In this document: one piece after another, positions 19,660 to 29,509 of the stretch
Position numbering within the stretch: the first letter of the stretch is position 1
Layout: each line of letters starts with the position of its first letter
From: Phytopythium helicoides
Taxonomy: Eukaryota > Oomycota > Peronosporomycetes > Pythiales > Pythiaceae
Assembly: GCA_024867545.1 (NCBI GenBank)
Contig: JANFNE010000029.1
Location: 310,001-374,000 of the forward strand
Length of the DNA: 64,000 nucleotides
Direction of reading: 5' to 3'
Program-made: the position numbers and the translations under genes
The notes under the pieces: model-generated
Databases searched by the model: none
What the model saw: only the letters and a program-made list of their open reading frames with translations
What the model was told of the DNA's origin: nothing

Positions 19660-21798
19660 ATGCTGCGGCTGGGGCGGACCGCGCGCAGCGCTGCTGGCGC
19701 TCGGGCGGCGCTGGGCTCGGGCGGCGAGCGGCAGTTCTGGGGCTCGGCGATCTCGTGGCTGCGTAGCGAAAAGGACGCCAAGCCGGCGGCTCCGGGGGCC
19801 GCGGAGCGGGCGGGAGACGTCGAGGTCGAGGCGGTGGTTGAAGAGAAAGTGCGCAGCAAGAGAGGGCGGCGAGAGGCTGCGACGGCGGAGACTGGGGATG
19901 GAGAGGGAGCTGAAGCGGGGAGGAGCAAGGCGCTGAGCAGGGCGGAGCTGCTGCGGCGAGGGGGAGCCACGGTGCGCGGGTTCTCGCACGTGCTGTCGTC
20001 GACGAGCTCGTCCAAGCAGCTGCTCGACATGTGGGCGACGCTGTCGACGTTCGAGCCCTTCGTGGTCGAGAACGCGCGCTACGTGCCGCTGAGCGACAGC
20101 GATAACACGCTCGCGGACGCCAATCTGCGACCCGACACGTCGCTGGTGCTGCAGATGCTGCCGTGCGAGGTCTACGCGCGGCTTTCGGGGCGGAGGTCAA
20201 GTGGCAGCAGTGACGCGGCTAGTAGCGAGCTCGACGGCGAGACTGACGCTGACAACGATGTGAAGCCTATTTTCCGCAAGGGATCGGCGTGGACGTTTAG
20301 CGAGATGGTTTCGTCTCCGATCGAGGTGCCAGCTCTTGAAGCCAGGGGTGTCGTGCTCCTGAACGAGTCGGCCGTCGGGTGCTGGATAGTGGATGTGCTC
20401 TCGCGGCTGAAGAACCACGAAGCAGTCATCGAGTTTTTCAAAACGTACAACATCCAGCGAAACAAGCGCATCAACTCGTTGAGTGCGCTGGAGACTGCGT
20501 CACCAGAACAGGCTTCCGATGAGATTGAAGAAGAAGTGGAATCGGAAAGTAAGCCTGTGCGAAAACCGTTGATGTACATGAAGCTTCGTCGCGAGACGTT
20601 GTTGTCGCGGGAGGCGTATACCCAGTACATTGAGGCGCTGGAGGCAACCAAGCAGTACTCAAAGCTCATCCGCTTGCTGCGCAAGAAGGTCACGCGACGC
20701 GAGTACTGCACATCGATTGCGACTCTCCGTACGCTGCTGTACGCATGTGTCAGCGAGAAAGAGGGTGACGTTGCACGAGCGGCAATCGAAGACTTTACCG
20801 AGTATGCGCCAGCCGTCGTGATTCCGCTCCAGTGCTACGAGACTGCGATTCGAGCCAATACAATTGGGCAGCCGCGCACTGAGCATGACCTTGAGAATGC
20901 GCTTGCGATCGTGCGCAAGCTGCGTAGTGACGCCGAATACTTGCTGAACCCGAGCATCTGGAACACGCTTCTTAACAGCTGCGTTTACTTGGAGCTGTCA
21001 GAGCGTGCGCTCGCAGTTTTCAAGACGTACGAGGAGAACAAGATCGCTCCGTACCAGCGCCAGTTCCTCAATGCCTTCCGCTCCGCTTGTCGTTTTGGCG
21101 ACTATGAGCTGGTTCTCGATATGACCCGATACTGGATGGAAACATCTCGCGGCGCTGCCGACAAGCCTAATGGTCCAGCTACCCGCGATCAGCGGGAAGC
21201 GCTGAACACGATCCTGTGGGAGATGCTGAAGGGTAAGCCGTCCGTTGATCAAGTCAAGCGTGTGCTGCGAATGATGCAGGACTGGTCCGTCCAGTCTGGT
21301 GCGATTCTGCTTCGCCGTGCAGTAACCAAGCTGCTAGAAGACGAGCATGGCAACAAGTCGCCACAGGAGCTTATCGAGGGGTCTATCGCATTTTGGAAGG
21401 AGCTCCCGCGGGTCATGGTTCGTCAAGGCTTTCTCATTCATTTGTTGCTGGAGCACAGCCTGGCAAATGACTGGACAGAAGAGAGCTCGTACCTGGTCGA
21501 CCTCGCGCTTTCACAGAAAGTTGTGGACGTCCCGCAGTCTAGTCTGACCAAGTACATGGAGGCGAATGATCTGCGCGGCCTGTTCGCCGAGAACAAGGCA
21601 CTCGGTGACCGCCTTGCTGCTGAACGAACAGTGGAGCAGCTTGGACAGACATTCTTCGAGCTGTATGCCATGAGCTACCAGCGATTGGAATTGTTCGACG
21701 AGGTGCTCAAGTTGGACCGCAAGTACGCGTTGATCCAGGGGTTCCCTAGCAGCGAGATTCTTGCGACGATCGTGCGCGACGCCGAGGCGAACCGATAG
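19660..21798 (+). CDS. PPR-like mitochondrial protein (second of three)
   Basis: 712 residues from ATG 19660 (the frame upstream has no earlier ATG). The N-terminus MLRLGRTARSAAGARAALG is an Arg-rich amphipathic presequence. Helix-pair repeats run from about residue 240, for example YTQYIEALEATKQYSKLIRLLRKK, IWNTLLNSCVYLELSERALAVF and FLNAFRSACRFGDYELVLDM, the last two with the spacing of pentatricopeptide repeats. An acidic insert (EIEEEVESE) interrupts the array. Role by family: organelle RNA binding, probably a mitoribosome or transcript factor. Single exon. Confidence 0.75.
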   Translation: MLRLGRTARSAAGARAALGSGGERQFWGSAISWLRSEKDAKPAAPGAAERAGDVEVEAVVEEKVRSKRGRREAATAETGDGEGAEAGRSKALSRAELLRRGGATVRGFSHVLSSTSSSKQLLDMWATLSTFEPFVVENARYVPLSDSDNTLADANLRPDTSLVLQMLPCEVYARLSGRRSSGSSDAASSELDGETDADNDVKPIFRKGSAWTFSEMVSSPIEVPALEARGVVLLNESAVGCWIVDVLSRLKNHEAVIEFFKTYNIQRNKRINSLSALETASPEQASDEIEEEVESESKPVRKPLMYMKLRRETLLSREAYTQYIEALEATKQYSKLIRLLRKKVTRREYCTSIATLRTLLYACVSEKEGDVARAAIEDFTEYAPAVVIPLQCYETAIRANTIGQPRTEHDLENALAIVRKLRSDAEYLLNPSIWNTLLNSCVYLELSERALAVFKTYEENKIAPYQRQFLNAFRSACRFGDYELVLDMTRYWMETSRGAADKPNGPATRDQREALNTILWEMLKGKPSVDQVKRVLRMMQDWSVQSGAILLRRAVTKLLEDEHGNKSPQELIEGSIAFWKELPRVMVRQGFLIHLLLEHSLANDWTEESSYLVDLALSQKVVDVPQSSLTKYMEANDLRGLFAENKALGDRLAAERTVEQLGQTFFELYAMSYQRLELFDEVLKLDRKYALIQGFPSSEILATIVRDAEANR

Positions 21799-21944
21799 AG
21801 CTAGATGCATCCTGCAAGCGGATCAACGATCGAGATGGCGAGTTGATTGGTTGCGTTACGGCTCGCATACACAATGCTGTAGACGTGACATGCATCACGA
21901 ATAGACTGGAACTGATAGCTGCTCCTATACTACATGCGGGTGGG

Positions 21945-22649
21945 CTACACGAGCGTCCGCTTCTCGGCCGTGGCTTCATCCAGCGCCATGCAGATGAGCA
22001 CGACGAGCGCCATGTCCATGTCGGCTGCGATGCCGACGAAGTAGTCGTTCTGCTTGCCCATGGCGTCGATCTCTTCCTGCGACCGACTGGGGCGGTAGAC
22101 CATCGCGAGGTCCTGCCGCCGGCCAATGCGGCGCTTGCTGCTTCGGTCTCTCCTCTCGACCCACATGTGGGCCTGCTTGGACTCCCAATTGCCGTCGACG
22201 CCGACGACGCACAAGTTGCCGCTCACTGCGTCCACAAACTCGACCACGGCGCAGGTTCCGCTGGCAGCCGAGTAAACTTGCTTGACGTCGATGGCGAACA
22301 GCTTGGCGGGAGCAACAGCCGCCGAGTAGACGTTGAAGGTCGGCGCTCGCACGATCGAGTCGCGCTTGATGTGCGCGATGGCCTCCCTCGATGCCGCCAG
22401 CCGCAGCGACTTCATGGCCACGGGGCTGTTGGTGCCTTGCACGCAGAAGACCTCGTCTCCGGACTCGGCCTGGCGCACCAGAAAGTCCTCATCGGGAGCC
22501 ACGAGCGACCAGCAGCGCTCCTTCATGTACAGCGTCGTGGGCTGCGCGGCGCAATGCGCGGCGCCGATCGCCGCCACGCGCTTGGCGGCTGCGGCGGCCG
22601 CCTGAGCCGCGGGCGACGCGCCGACTTCGGTGGAGCTGGAGCAGCCCAT
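21945..22649 (-). CDS. LURP-one/tubby-like fold protein with acylation signal (copy 1)
   Basis: 234 residues. It begins MGCSSST, a canonical N-myristoylation plus palmitoylation signal, so it should sit on the inner face of a membrane. After an Ala-rich linker, a LURP-one-related (DUF567, tubby C-terminal/scramblase-like) beta-barrel fold is suggested by the order of strands: ERCWSLVAPDEDFLVRQ, SGDEVFCVQGT, VAMKSLRLAASREAIAHIKRDS, FNVYSAA, VVEFVDAVSGNLCVVGVDGNW, VWVERR-type strand (MWVERRD) and a C-terminal hydrophobic helix MDMALVVLICMALDEA. The same last element ends copies 2 and 3. Plant LURP1 is tied to defence responses; in oomycetes the role is unknown. Assignment is by pattern, not search. 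Confidence 0.75.
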   Translation of the reverse strand: MGCSSSTEVGASPAAQAAAAAAKRVAAIGAAHCAAQPTTLYMKERCWSLVAPDEDFLVRQAESGDEVFCVQGTNSPVAMKSLRLAASREAIAHIKRDSIVRAPTFNVYSAAVAPAKLFAIDVKQVYSAASGTCAVVEFVDAVSGNLCVVGVDGNWESKQAHMWVERRDRSSKRRIGRRQDLAMVYRPSRSQEEIDAMGKQNDYFVGIAADMDMALVVLICMALDEATAEKRTLV

Positions 22650-23436
22650 GGCGGAGCTGCAGGCGAGGCGGAGGATTCGTCAATGGAGACGCAGCAGCAT
22701 GTGCTGTGCAAGCAGCCGCGGGAGGTCTGAGGTCGCGACATGCGGCACATGCAGCTGGCGCCGCCGACTCATTAGTCACACGGCGTTTTGGCCCGCCCTT
22801 GCTCCTAAATATGGCTATCCTATTTATAATCATTTTAATTTATTATATGCTATTATAGAGGTAAATTATGATATCAAACAATATATAGTATATTTGGATT
22901 ATGAAGTATAACAAATATGAAAGGTGCGGGAAAATGAACATTTTTAGACGCATGCGGCGATGCAAATGACAAGGCTGCGGCGAGGTGGTGGGAGTGGCTG
23001 GCATATCTCTGCTGGAGCTTCTCAACGTGAGGCAATTGCATGGGAGTGCGAGCGGTGGACATAGCTGCGAGGTGGAGGCGTTGGGTCCCCCTTTCTGTGG
23101 GTCCATGCATAGAAAAATCCAGTGTCCGCTTATGGCTCCGGTCTCGTGGGCTCCGCTTGCAAATCGCTGTCCGTCAGCAATGCCGACGCTACGTTTACGC
23201 GCTGTGGTGGTGAGTGGCTGCACGGTTGAATGAGCAAAAGCTTGCACGCTCTTCAACGTCTCGTTGCATTGCTCAGCGTGAAGAAACTTTTGTCGAGTCA
23301 CACGCAGCGGTGGATGTTGTAGTGAAATCCAACTTTTTGTCATTTTGTCGCACAGCAGTCAGTCAGGTCCATAGCTCTATCCTATCTTCTCCTGGGTGGC
23401 TTCGTTCTTGCATATCTACAGAGTACTCGCGTCAAT
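22650..23436. other. Intergenic, 787 bases, with an AT-rich island
   Basis: An AT-rich stretch at about 22805-22925 interrupts GC-rich DNA and contains TATTATAGAGGTAA (22851-22864), the reverse complement of a 14-mer at 18056. No gene recognised. Confidence 0.5.
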
Positions 23437-24099
23437 CTACGCGGCCTTGCTGGGCCGCTGGTCGTCCAGGCCGATGCAAAGCAGCACCATCATGAGGAGG
23501 TCGACACCCTTGGCGACCTCGAGCACGCCACCACGGCCGGGAGAGGTTGGTGCCTTGCCATCCGCACCCTCCTTGGGGGCCGAGTACCGGATGCGCGCAA
23601 TGGCCTGGCGGACCTCGGACTTGCCGCGCACGAGCCAGAACTCGAGCACGGATTCTCCATCCTTACTGGTGGTCGCCGCGTCACAGCCAATGACGGAGCG
23701 CTGGTCGACCACGAGGTCGTGGAACTCCATGCGCAGCTTGCCGCGGCCCTCGAGCGCGAATTGGAAGGCCTCGGGCGTCTCCTCGTGCTCTGTGCGTGCG
23801 TAGGCCGAGTAGGTGGGCGTGCGGTGCATGAGCGAGAGTCGCAGCGTGGCCACGGGCAGGTTGCTGCGCGCGTCCAGCACCGTGCGCTCCTTGTGCAGCG
23901 ACATGGACTTGTCGACGACGCGGAACGCGAGCTCGCGCGACTCGGTGTCCATGAAGGCGAGCGCGCCGCCGCCGCCGCCGCTGGGCACGAAGCGCAGCGC
24001 CGTGGGCTTCTCGCAGCAGTGCACGGCGTCGAACGCGGACGCGAACTGCTGCAGCGCCACGAGGTTCGTCACCTGCGTCACCACCTCGTGCATGTCCAT
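23437..24099 (-). CDS. LURP-one/tubby-like fold protein (copy 2)
   Basis: 220 residues from ATG 24099 (an in-frame frame extends upstream to 24471 without conservation). Order of elements matches copies 1 and 3: FDAVHCCEKPTALRF, AFRVVDKSMSLHKERTVLD, LPVATLRLS, RTPTYSAYART, LRMEFHDLVVDQRSVIG, LEFWLVRGKSEVRQAIARI and the closing hydrophobic helix GVDLLMMVLLCIGLDD. It lacks the MGC acylation start. CHCCE and MEFHDL are shared specifically with copy 3. Its start faces the first bZIP-like gene across 890 bases. Function unknown. Confidence 0.75.
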   Translation of the reverse strand: MDMHEVVTQVTNLVALQQFASAFDAVHCCEKPTALRFVPSGGGGGALAFMDTESRELAFRVVDKSMSLHKERTVLDARSNLPVATLRLSLMHRTPTYSAYARTEHEETPEAFQFALEGRGKLRMEFHDLVVDQRSVIGCDAATTSKDGESVLEFWLVRGKSEVRQAIARIRYSAPKEGADGKAPTSPGRGGVLEVAKGVDLLMMVLLCIGLDDQRPSKAA

Positions 24100-24989
24100 T
24101 CTGGCTTTCTGGCTTGCGGTTGCTTGAGTGAGAAGAAAGCTTGGAAGGCTTGCGGGCGCTTGAGGGAGAGGCGGAGACTTGTCAAATGGGAGAGCCGTGA
24201 GTTCGTAGCTGCTGGCGATGGCGTCCGATGGAATCTGTTGCAGTGGGGATGTGTCCAGCGTTACCACGGCGAAAAGAGCCACGGCATTCGTCTCAAGGGA
24301 GGTAATTACGCCTGAACGAGGAGTGATGGTATATACGAAATTCAAGATGTGGAAACACCTAGGGTGGATTTGTATCGAAACGTCAAGTGTAGCCATTGCC
24401 CCACCCCACCCCCCGGCGGAATCGTACGGTACATGGAATGATTCGTTCCGGGATCTGTGGCGATGGAGCACGCCACGTTGCGGCCACGTGGGTGCGATGT
24501 TGTGCTGTGTTGTGCTCCATCACGGCGTCTTCATGGAGCTCAAGCAGCTTTGGGCAGCTTTGGGTGGCGGCAGTGGATTTTCAAGACGTCCCAGCAATTT
24601 GTCCCAGCTTTTTGTTGCTGTTTTCTTTTGATAGCTGTTCGCGCTGTTTTGCTGTTTTGATGGGATAACGCGCACCCTCTGCGGCGAGTCACCGCGTAAA
24701 CGAACTCGAACGCGAGTTTCCTGTTCGAGGCGACGCAGTAAACGCATGTTCACGAAAAAGCAGCGGCTCGTGCATGCCGTGGTGCCTCCAAAAGGTGATT
24801 CCCACGGATATATTTGAAACAAACACCAACTAGTAATATCTACTATTTGTACTATTTGTATTCAAATATACAGGTATTTGATAGTATATTTCCTACATAT
24901 CAACTAATCATTTATTACTATATAAAGAATACCAAAGCACCTGCAATCCTCCTGAACAGCCTGCGCCGCCACACGGGAACAGCGCCAGT
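24100..24989. other. Divergent upstream region of LURP copy 2 and bZIP-like 1, 890 bases
   Basis: No gene recognised. An AT-rich island at about 24826-24945 includes repeated TACTATTTGTA and TAGTATATTT strings similar in kind to the 22805-22925 island. It lies directly upstream of the bZIP-like start. Confidence 0.5.
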
Positions 24990-25922
24990 ATGGAGAGCGC
25001 CGACTCGGCGCCTGCGACGCTGGGGAAGCGCAAGGCGCGCGCGCTCACGAGCAGCGAGCGCGGCATTCGGTTCCGGCAGAAGCAGCGCGAGTACCAGCAG
25101 GCGCTGGAGGTGTCGACGGGCCAGCTGCGGCTCGAGATCGCGCGGCTGCAGGCGGTGCGCGACGTGCGGCGGTCCTCGCAGACTTTCTCGACGGGCACGA
25201 CGCCCATGCGCTTGGCGCTCGAGTACTTTTCGCAGTTCCGCTTCGGACTCGCGCGCTTCTCGGCCGTCCCGCCGTCGGTCGCGAGGACGACCGAGCAGAC
25301 GCAGGACGCGTTCCTCGAGGCCCTGACGGAGCCAAGCGCGCGCTTGTTTGGCAGGCCGCTCGCTGCGGCCATCAAGGGCTCGCTCGCCAGCAAGAACCGC
25401 CTGCACGGCTCCTTCCGCCTCGAGCTCGAGACCTGCGAGCTCCTCGCGGCTGATGGCAGCGCCATCGTGCTCTCCAGGGGCTGCAACGTCCTGCGCTACA
25501 CGCGCAGGACCATCGAGGCGCTCTACCCGCACGTGCTCTGGAACGAGCCGCTCGTGCACAAGCTCGTTGGCAGGCAGGTGTGCATGCCGTTCACCATGAA
25601 GATGTACTTCAACGAGAGGGGACGGCTCGAGAACGTCGAAGTCGACGCCGACACGGTCACCGCCCTCTACGACGTGCTGCGGGACATCGACGCGTGCGTC
25701 GAGGTGCTCGGCCTCGCGCCAGTCGCCAAGTTCGTCGACAGTCGAGAACTAGAGGCGCAGCAACGCGTGGCACCGCTGCCAACCTCTTCAGGCTTGACCA
25801 AGCCGCCTCTCGCCCCACGACCGCACGACCACCAGCCAGGTGATCAGGCCCGCCCTCCAACGCCGGGACGCTCCATCAGCCCCGACCGCCCATTCATGAA
25901 CTTGCGGTACATCCTGTCATGA
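24990..25922 (+). CDS. bZIP-like regulator 1 with C-terminal NTF2-like domain
   Basis: 310 residues. Residues 20-60 form a short bZIP: TSSERGIRFRQKQREYQQAL then leucines 39, 46 and 53 in heptads. RFRQKQREY is the oomycete bZIP basic core; by my alignment the position of the invariant Asn is held by Arg or Gly. Residues about 70-260 form a compact domain (EYFSQFRFGL..HGSFRLELET..VLSRGCNVLRYTRRTIEALYPHV..MPFTMKMYFNERG) with the look of a SnoaL/NTF2-like alpha+beta barrel, an inference. The protein ends MNLRYILS, nearly the same tail as bZIP-like 4. Probably nuclear; DNA target unknown. First of four copies. Confidence 0.8.
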   Translation: MESADSAPATLGKRKARALTSSERGIRFRQKQREYQQALEVSTGQLRLEIARLQAVRDVRRSSQTFSTGTTPMRLALEYFSQFRFGLARFSAVPPSVARTTEQTQDAFLEALTEPSARLFGRPLAAAIKGSLASKNRLHGSFRLELETCELLAADGSAIVLSRGCNVLRYTRRTIEALYPHVLWNEPLVHKLVGRQVCMPFTMKMYFNERGRLENVEVDADTVTALYDVLRDIDACVEVLGLAPVAKFVDSRELEAQQRVAPLPTSSGLTKPPLAPRPHDHQPGDQARPPTPGRSISPDRPFMNLRYILS

Positions 25923-26457
25923 TCGCCATGCATTTATTGATGACTACCTAATTATACACCAAGTGACCACGACCGACCACCTTCGCGACCGGTTACTTCC
26001 ACGGCATTCTTGGAAGCTCAAAGTCGCATCGTGAACGATGAAGCGAAGCACAGATGAGAGCACACCACGTCGCCACCTTGTCAACGGCGCTGCTGCATCT
26101 TGTCCGCCGCGGGGTTCCATGCTCCATGGACGCTTTGGTTGAAAGAAACTCGAAGGCGTTCATTTGCACATATCGAAGCACCACATCGAGCTCACGTGCT
26201 AAATACCTCTCTCGTGCACAATGAGTCGTGCAGTTACGAGCGGGGGCTTTGCGTTACAGGATGCTCTGTAAGGTCGTACACGCATTCGATGATTTCACAG
26301 CCAAAGTCGCATGAGAGGGATAACGTACATCCTGCCGCACTGTTCAGAGAGGGATCCCGGCAGCCGCCCAGCCACTGGCTGCGTCTTTGCACAGAAAGAA
26401 ACTCGCCCCCTCCTCGGCAAGTCAGTAAGGCAGGCATCCTTCGTGAGTCACTTGTCC
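25923..26457. other. Intergenic, 535 bases
   Basis: Between bZIP-like 1 and 2. The frame of copy 2 is open back to 26311 but without family similarity. Nothing recognised. Confidence 0.5.
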
Positions 26458-27282
26458 ATGAAGACTGTCGACCACCTCCCTCGCACGCAATATGCGGCGG
26501 TCGTGCTGCCGACGATAACGTCGGCGCGCGCCTCGGGATCGCCGTCCTCCTCGCTGGGGAAGCGCCGGGCCATGACGAGCAGCGAGCGCGGCATCAAGTT
26601 CCGCAAGAAGCAGCGCGAGCGCAGCGCCATGCTGGAGCGGTCGACGGCCACGCTGCGCGCCGAGCTGACGCGGCTGCAGGCGCTGCGCGACGTCTGGCAG
26701 AGCGCGTCGTTCGCACCGACGCGCGGCGGCACGCCCGTGCAGTTCGCGCGCGAGTTCTTTGCGCAGTTCCGCGACGGCGTCTTCCGCGTCGGCGACCGCC
26801 AGCGGCTGCGCCAGGAGGAGTTCCTCTCGGCCATGGTCGAGCCTGGCGCGCTCCTGGACGGCGAGCCGCTCGCGCGCGCGCTGCTCTACTCGCTGGAGCG
26901 CGAGAGCGAGCTGTACCCGACGCTGCGCGTCGACCACGAGTCGACCGAGATGTTCACGGCCGACGGCTGCGCTGTGGTCGTCTGCAAGGGCTGCAAGCGC
27001 CTGCGCTACTCGCGGAGAGCCATCGAGGTGCTCTACCCGCACGCCTCGCGCGACGAGCAGCTCGTGCGCAAGCTCGTAGGGCGGCAACTACGCGTGCCGT
27101 TCCTCACCAAGCTCTTCTTCGGCGAGAAAGGCCGCCTGACAGGCATCGAGACGGAGGAACAGGTGGCCGCAGCGCTCTACGAGGTGCTGCGCGACCTCGG
27201 CGACTGCGTGGCGGTGCTGGGGCCGGCGCCCATGGACGCCTGGCGGTTGCAGCGCCAGCGCCAGGAGCGTCACCTCCCATGA
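26458..27282 (+). CDS. bZIP-like regulator 2 with C-terminal NTF2-like domain
   Basis: 274 residues from ATG 26458; an in-frame ATG at 26311 is possible. The bZIP core is MTSSERGIKFRKKQRERSAM followed by a leucine-zipper stretch STATLRAELTRLQALRDV. The C-terminal domain repeats the family pattern: REFFAQFRDGVFRV, YPTLRVDHESTEMFTADG, RLRYSRRAIEVLYPHA, GRQLRVPFLTKLFFGEKGRL. It is the shortest copy and has lost the MNL(R/K)(Y/F)ILS tail, ending in a Gln/Arg-rich stretch. GC content at third positions is very high. It lies head to tail with copies 1 and 3. Confidence 0.8.
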   Translation: MKTVDHLPRTQYAAVVLPTITSARASGSPSSSLGKRRAMTSSERGIKFRKKQRERSAMLERSTATLRAELTRLQALRDVWQSASFAPTRGGTPVQFAREFFAQFRDGVFRVGDRQRLRQEEFLSAMVEPGALLDGEPLARALLYSLERESELYPTLRVDHESTEMFTADGCAVVVCKGCKRLRYSRRAIEVLYPHASRDEQLVRKLVGRQLRVPFLTKLFFGEKGRLTGIETEEQVAAALYEVLRDLGDCVAVLGPAPMDAWRLQRQRQERHLP

Positions 27283-27490
27283 GGCTCCATTTTCGACCGG
27301 CGGCATACAAAACGCAAGTCAAAAAAAAAATGGGGCAGGAATTGTTTCGATAGGAATATACTATGTTCGCGCAACTGAAGCTTACGGCGCAGCAACGAAC
27401 GCAAGGAGCGAGAAAAGTACAATATATCCATTTGTATTGTGTTAGTAGAAGGGTTCATCATTCCTGGAAGCGCCAAGTGGAGATCACATC

Positions 27491-28627
27491 ATGCGCGGTA
27501 GGAGCGCCGCGAGGCCCGCGTTGTTGCCCGCCCCTCGTCCTCCAGGCGGCGATGAGGACCGCGAGACGCTGTTCGAGTGGCGTCGCTACGTTTTGGGCCG
27601 CCTCCGGGCCGGCGAAGTGCCGCAGATGGCGCTGCAGGCCAAACGGCGCTCTATCACCTCGGACGACGACGAGCTAACAGCCAAGAAGCGGCGCGAGCAG
27701 GAGCAGCTGCTGGCTTTGTCCACGGAGAAGCTCTATCGGGAGATGATGAGGCTCGAGGCCCTCAAGCGGATCCGTGAGGGGTCGACTTTTGTCTCCAACT
27801 TTTCCGAGGGCGGAGCGCCTATGAAGTTGGCGTTCGAGTTCTTTGCGCAGTTCCGGTATGGGATTGCGGGCATCGCGAGCGTCCCGCCGTCCCTCATGAT
27901 GACTACGGCCACCAAGCAAGTGGAGTTTGTGGACTCCATGGTCGAGCCGGGGGCAGAGTGCTATGGAATCCCTGCGGCGACGGCCATCATCGGCGGATTC
28001 ACCTTCAAGAACCAGGTCCACCCATCCTTCCGGCTGGAACGCACGGCCACCGAGATCATTGCCGAGGAGGAGACTGTGACGGTCGTGAGCAAGGTCAACA
28101 ACTACCTGTGGTACTCGCTCGCCTCGGTCAAGGCTCTGCACCCGCATGTGGTGGGCAACGAGAAGATCATGAAGAAGCTCCTAGGACAGATGCTGCGCGT
28201 GCCGCTCACAATGCGGTTATTTTTTAACTCGCGTGGACGCCTTATCAACCTCACGTGCGACACCGACTTGCTGAGTGGCCTCATGGGCGTACTCGGAGAC
28301 ATGGACGAGTGTCTCGAGGTTCTTGGCGATGATGGCGGTGCCGACAAGCTGCAGAGGGAGCCCGAAGAAGAGCTGTCTGCCTCGGAGTGCAGCGACAACA
28401 ATGACCGTCAATCCGACCAGCAGCCCACGGCAGAGTGCAAAGGCAGTGGGCACTTTCGACAAGACCAGGAGAGCCAGGATGAAGCCAACGAAGAAACGGA
28501 CAGCAAATGCACTTCGGGGCTTGAGGCCAGCATCAGCAAGGTCCACAAAGACGACCCACCATCTTGTAGTAGTCAAGGCAATGAAGAAAATGTCGGAGAC
28601 GGAGAGCCAAGTACAACCAGTCGATGA
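27491..28627 (+). CDS. bZIP-like protein 3 with eroded basic region and acidic tail
   Basis: 378 residues. Zipper leucines at about 74, 81 and 88 (QLLALSTEKLYREMMRLEAL) are retained, but the segment before them reads SDDDELTAKKRREQEQ where copies 1, 2 and 4 have SSERGI(K/R)FR(K/Q)KQ: the basic core is replaced by acidic residues. The NTF2-like domain is intact (FEFFAQFRYGIAGIA, HPSFRLERTATEI, LHPHVVGNEKIMKKLLGQ, VPLTMRLFFNSRGRL). A long acidic Ser/Glu/Asp tail of about 100 residues follows. Prediction from family knowledge: it can dimerise but binds DNA poorly, acting as a regulator of partners. Also possible: altered specificity. Confidence 0.78.
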   Translation: MRGRSAARPALLPAPRPPGGDEDRETLFEWRRYVLGRLRAGEVPQMALQAKRRSITSDDDELTAKKRREQEQLLALSTEKLYREMMRLEALKRIREGSTFVSNFSEGGAPMKLAFEFFAQFRYGIAGIASVPPSLMMTTATKQVEFVDSMVEPGAECYGIPAATAIIGGFTFKNQVHPSFRLERTATEIIAEEETVTVVSKVNNYLWYSLASVKALHPHVVGNEKIMKKLLGQMLRVPLTMRLFFNSRGRLINLTCDTDLLSGLMGVLGDMDECLEVLGDDGGADKLQREPEEELSASECSDNNDRQSDQQPTAECKGSGHFRQDQESQDEANEETDSKCTSGLEASISKVHKDDPPSCSSQGNEENVGDGEPSTTSR

Positions 28628-28843
28628 AGTTCGAGCCCACGAAAACTTCCCGCTGTAAGTAACTTTTTGGGCAATGGTTTTGCACCAGCCGAGCTCGATT
28701 GTTACAGAACCCTTTGTGAGCCGGTACTGCACACGAGCGTTCCATAAGCAAGCAACCACCGGCGACGAATGCTAATATATTACCGCAACTGGGCTAAACT
28801 GTTGGCACGGCATTGTCGCCGATCCGGCAGACAGCTCTCCATG

Positions 28844-29509
28844 TCAGATCTCCGCTGCGCTTTCCTTGAGAGCGAGACAAACGAGCAGCACGAGCAGCAC
28901 GTCGACGCCCTCTGCGACTTCAATGGTGTGTCCAGGCGGAGACCCTGGCAGCCCAGCGTGCATGTGTGCAATAGGGTGTCTGTCGGTCCCTTTTCCTCCG
29001 CGCTTGACCCAAATCTCGAGGTCGTTGCGGCCGCCGTCGGTGCCTAAGTGGCACGTCGTGTCCGTCATGAGGTCGTGGAACTCCATGTCGAGCGCCCACC
29101 CTCGCCGCACGACGAACTCGAACGCAAGCTTGCCTGTCTTCTTGCTCGTGTCTTCGCCGAGGAACACGCGGTAGGTGGTCTGGAGTGCGCGGCGCTTCCA
29201 CACTCGCGCCGTCCGCAGCGTGGCGACGCAGTCTCCGCTCGGGTGCAGCACAAGTCGGTGGCGGTGCAGCGACATGGACCTGCGCGTGACGAAGAAGGCC
29301 GGGAGGCCCGTGGCATTGTCGTCCACGCGCACGGCATCCTGCTGCACGTTGGGGTTCTCCACGTGCAGGTGCAGCTGCGTGTGCTCGGGGCAGCAATGGC
29401 CGGCGTCCACGGCCGCGAGTCCGAGCTGCTGCGGAGCCAGCGACGGCCGCGTGAGCAGCCGCGGCGGCTCGCCTGCTGCCGGGAACACCGTGAGCGCTGG
29501 CGACGCCAT
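28844..29509 (-). CDS. LURP-one/tubby-like fold protein (copy 3)
   Basis: 221 residues from ATG 29509. Shares with copy 2 VDAGHCCPEHTQLHL, FFVTRRSMSLHRHRLVLHP, CVATLRTARVW, LDMEFHDLMTDTTCHLG, LEIWVKRGGK and the closing hydrophobic helix GVDVLLVLLVCLALKE. No acylation signal. It faces bZIP-like 4 across 669 bases in divergent orientation, repeating the copy 2/bZIP-like 1 arrangement. Function unknown; assignment by pattern of conserved strands. Confidence 0.75.
   Translation of the reverse strand: MASPALTVFPAAGEPPRLLTRPSLAPQQLGLAAVDAGHCCPEHTQLHLHVENPNVQQDAVRVDDNATGLPAFFVTRRSMSLHRHRLVLHPSGDCVATLRTARVWKRRALQTTYRVFLGEDTSKKTGKLAFEFVVRRGWALDMEFHDLMTDTTCHLGTDGGRNDLEIWVKRGGKGTDRHPIAHMHAGLPGSPPGHTIEVAEGVDVLLVLLVCLALKESAAEI

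Noticed and set aside
26100..27353. 417-codon open frame on the plus strand over bZIP-like 2
   Set aside because: It is another frame of the GC-rich bZIP-like coding region, Arg/Ala-rich and without motifs; the bZIP frame has paralogues.
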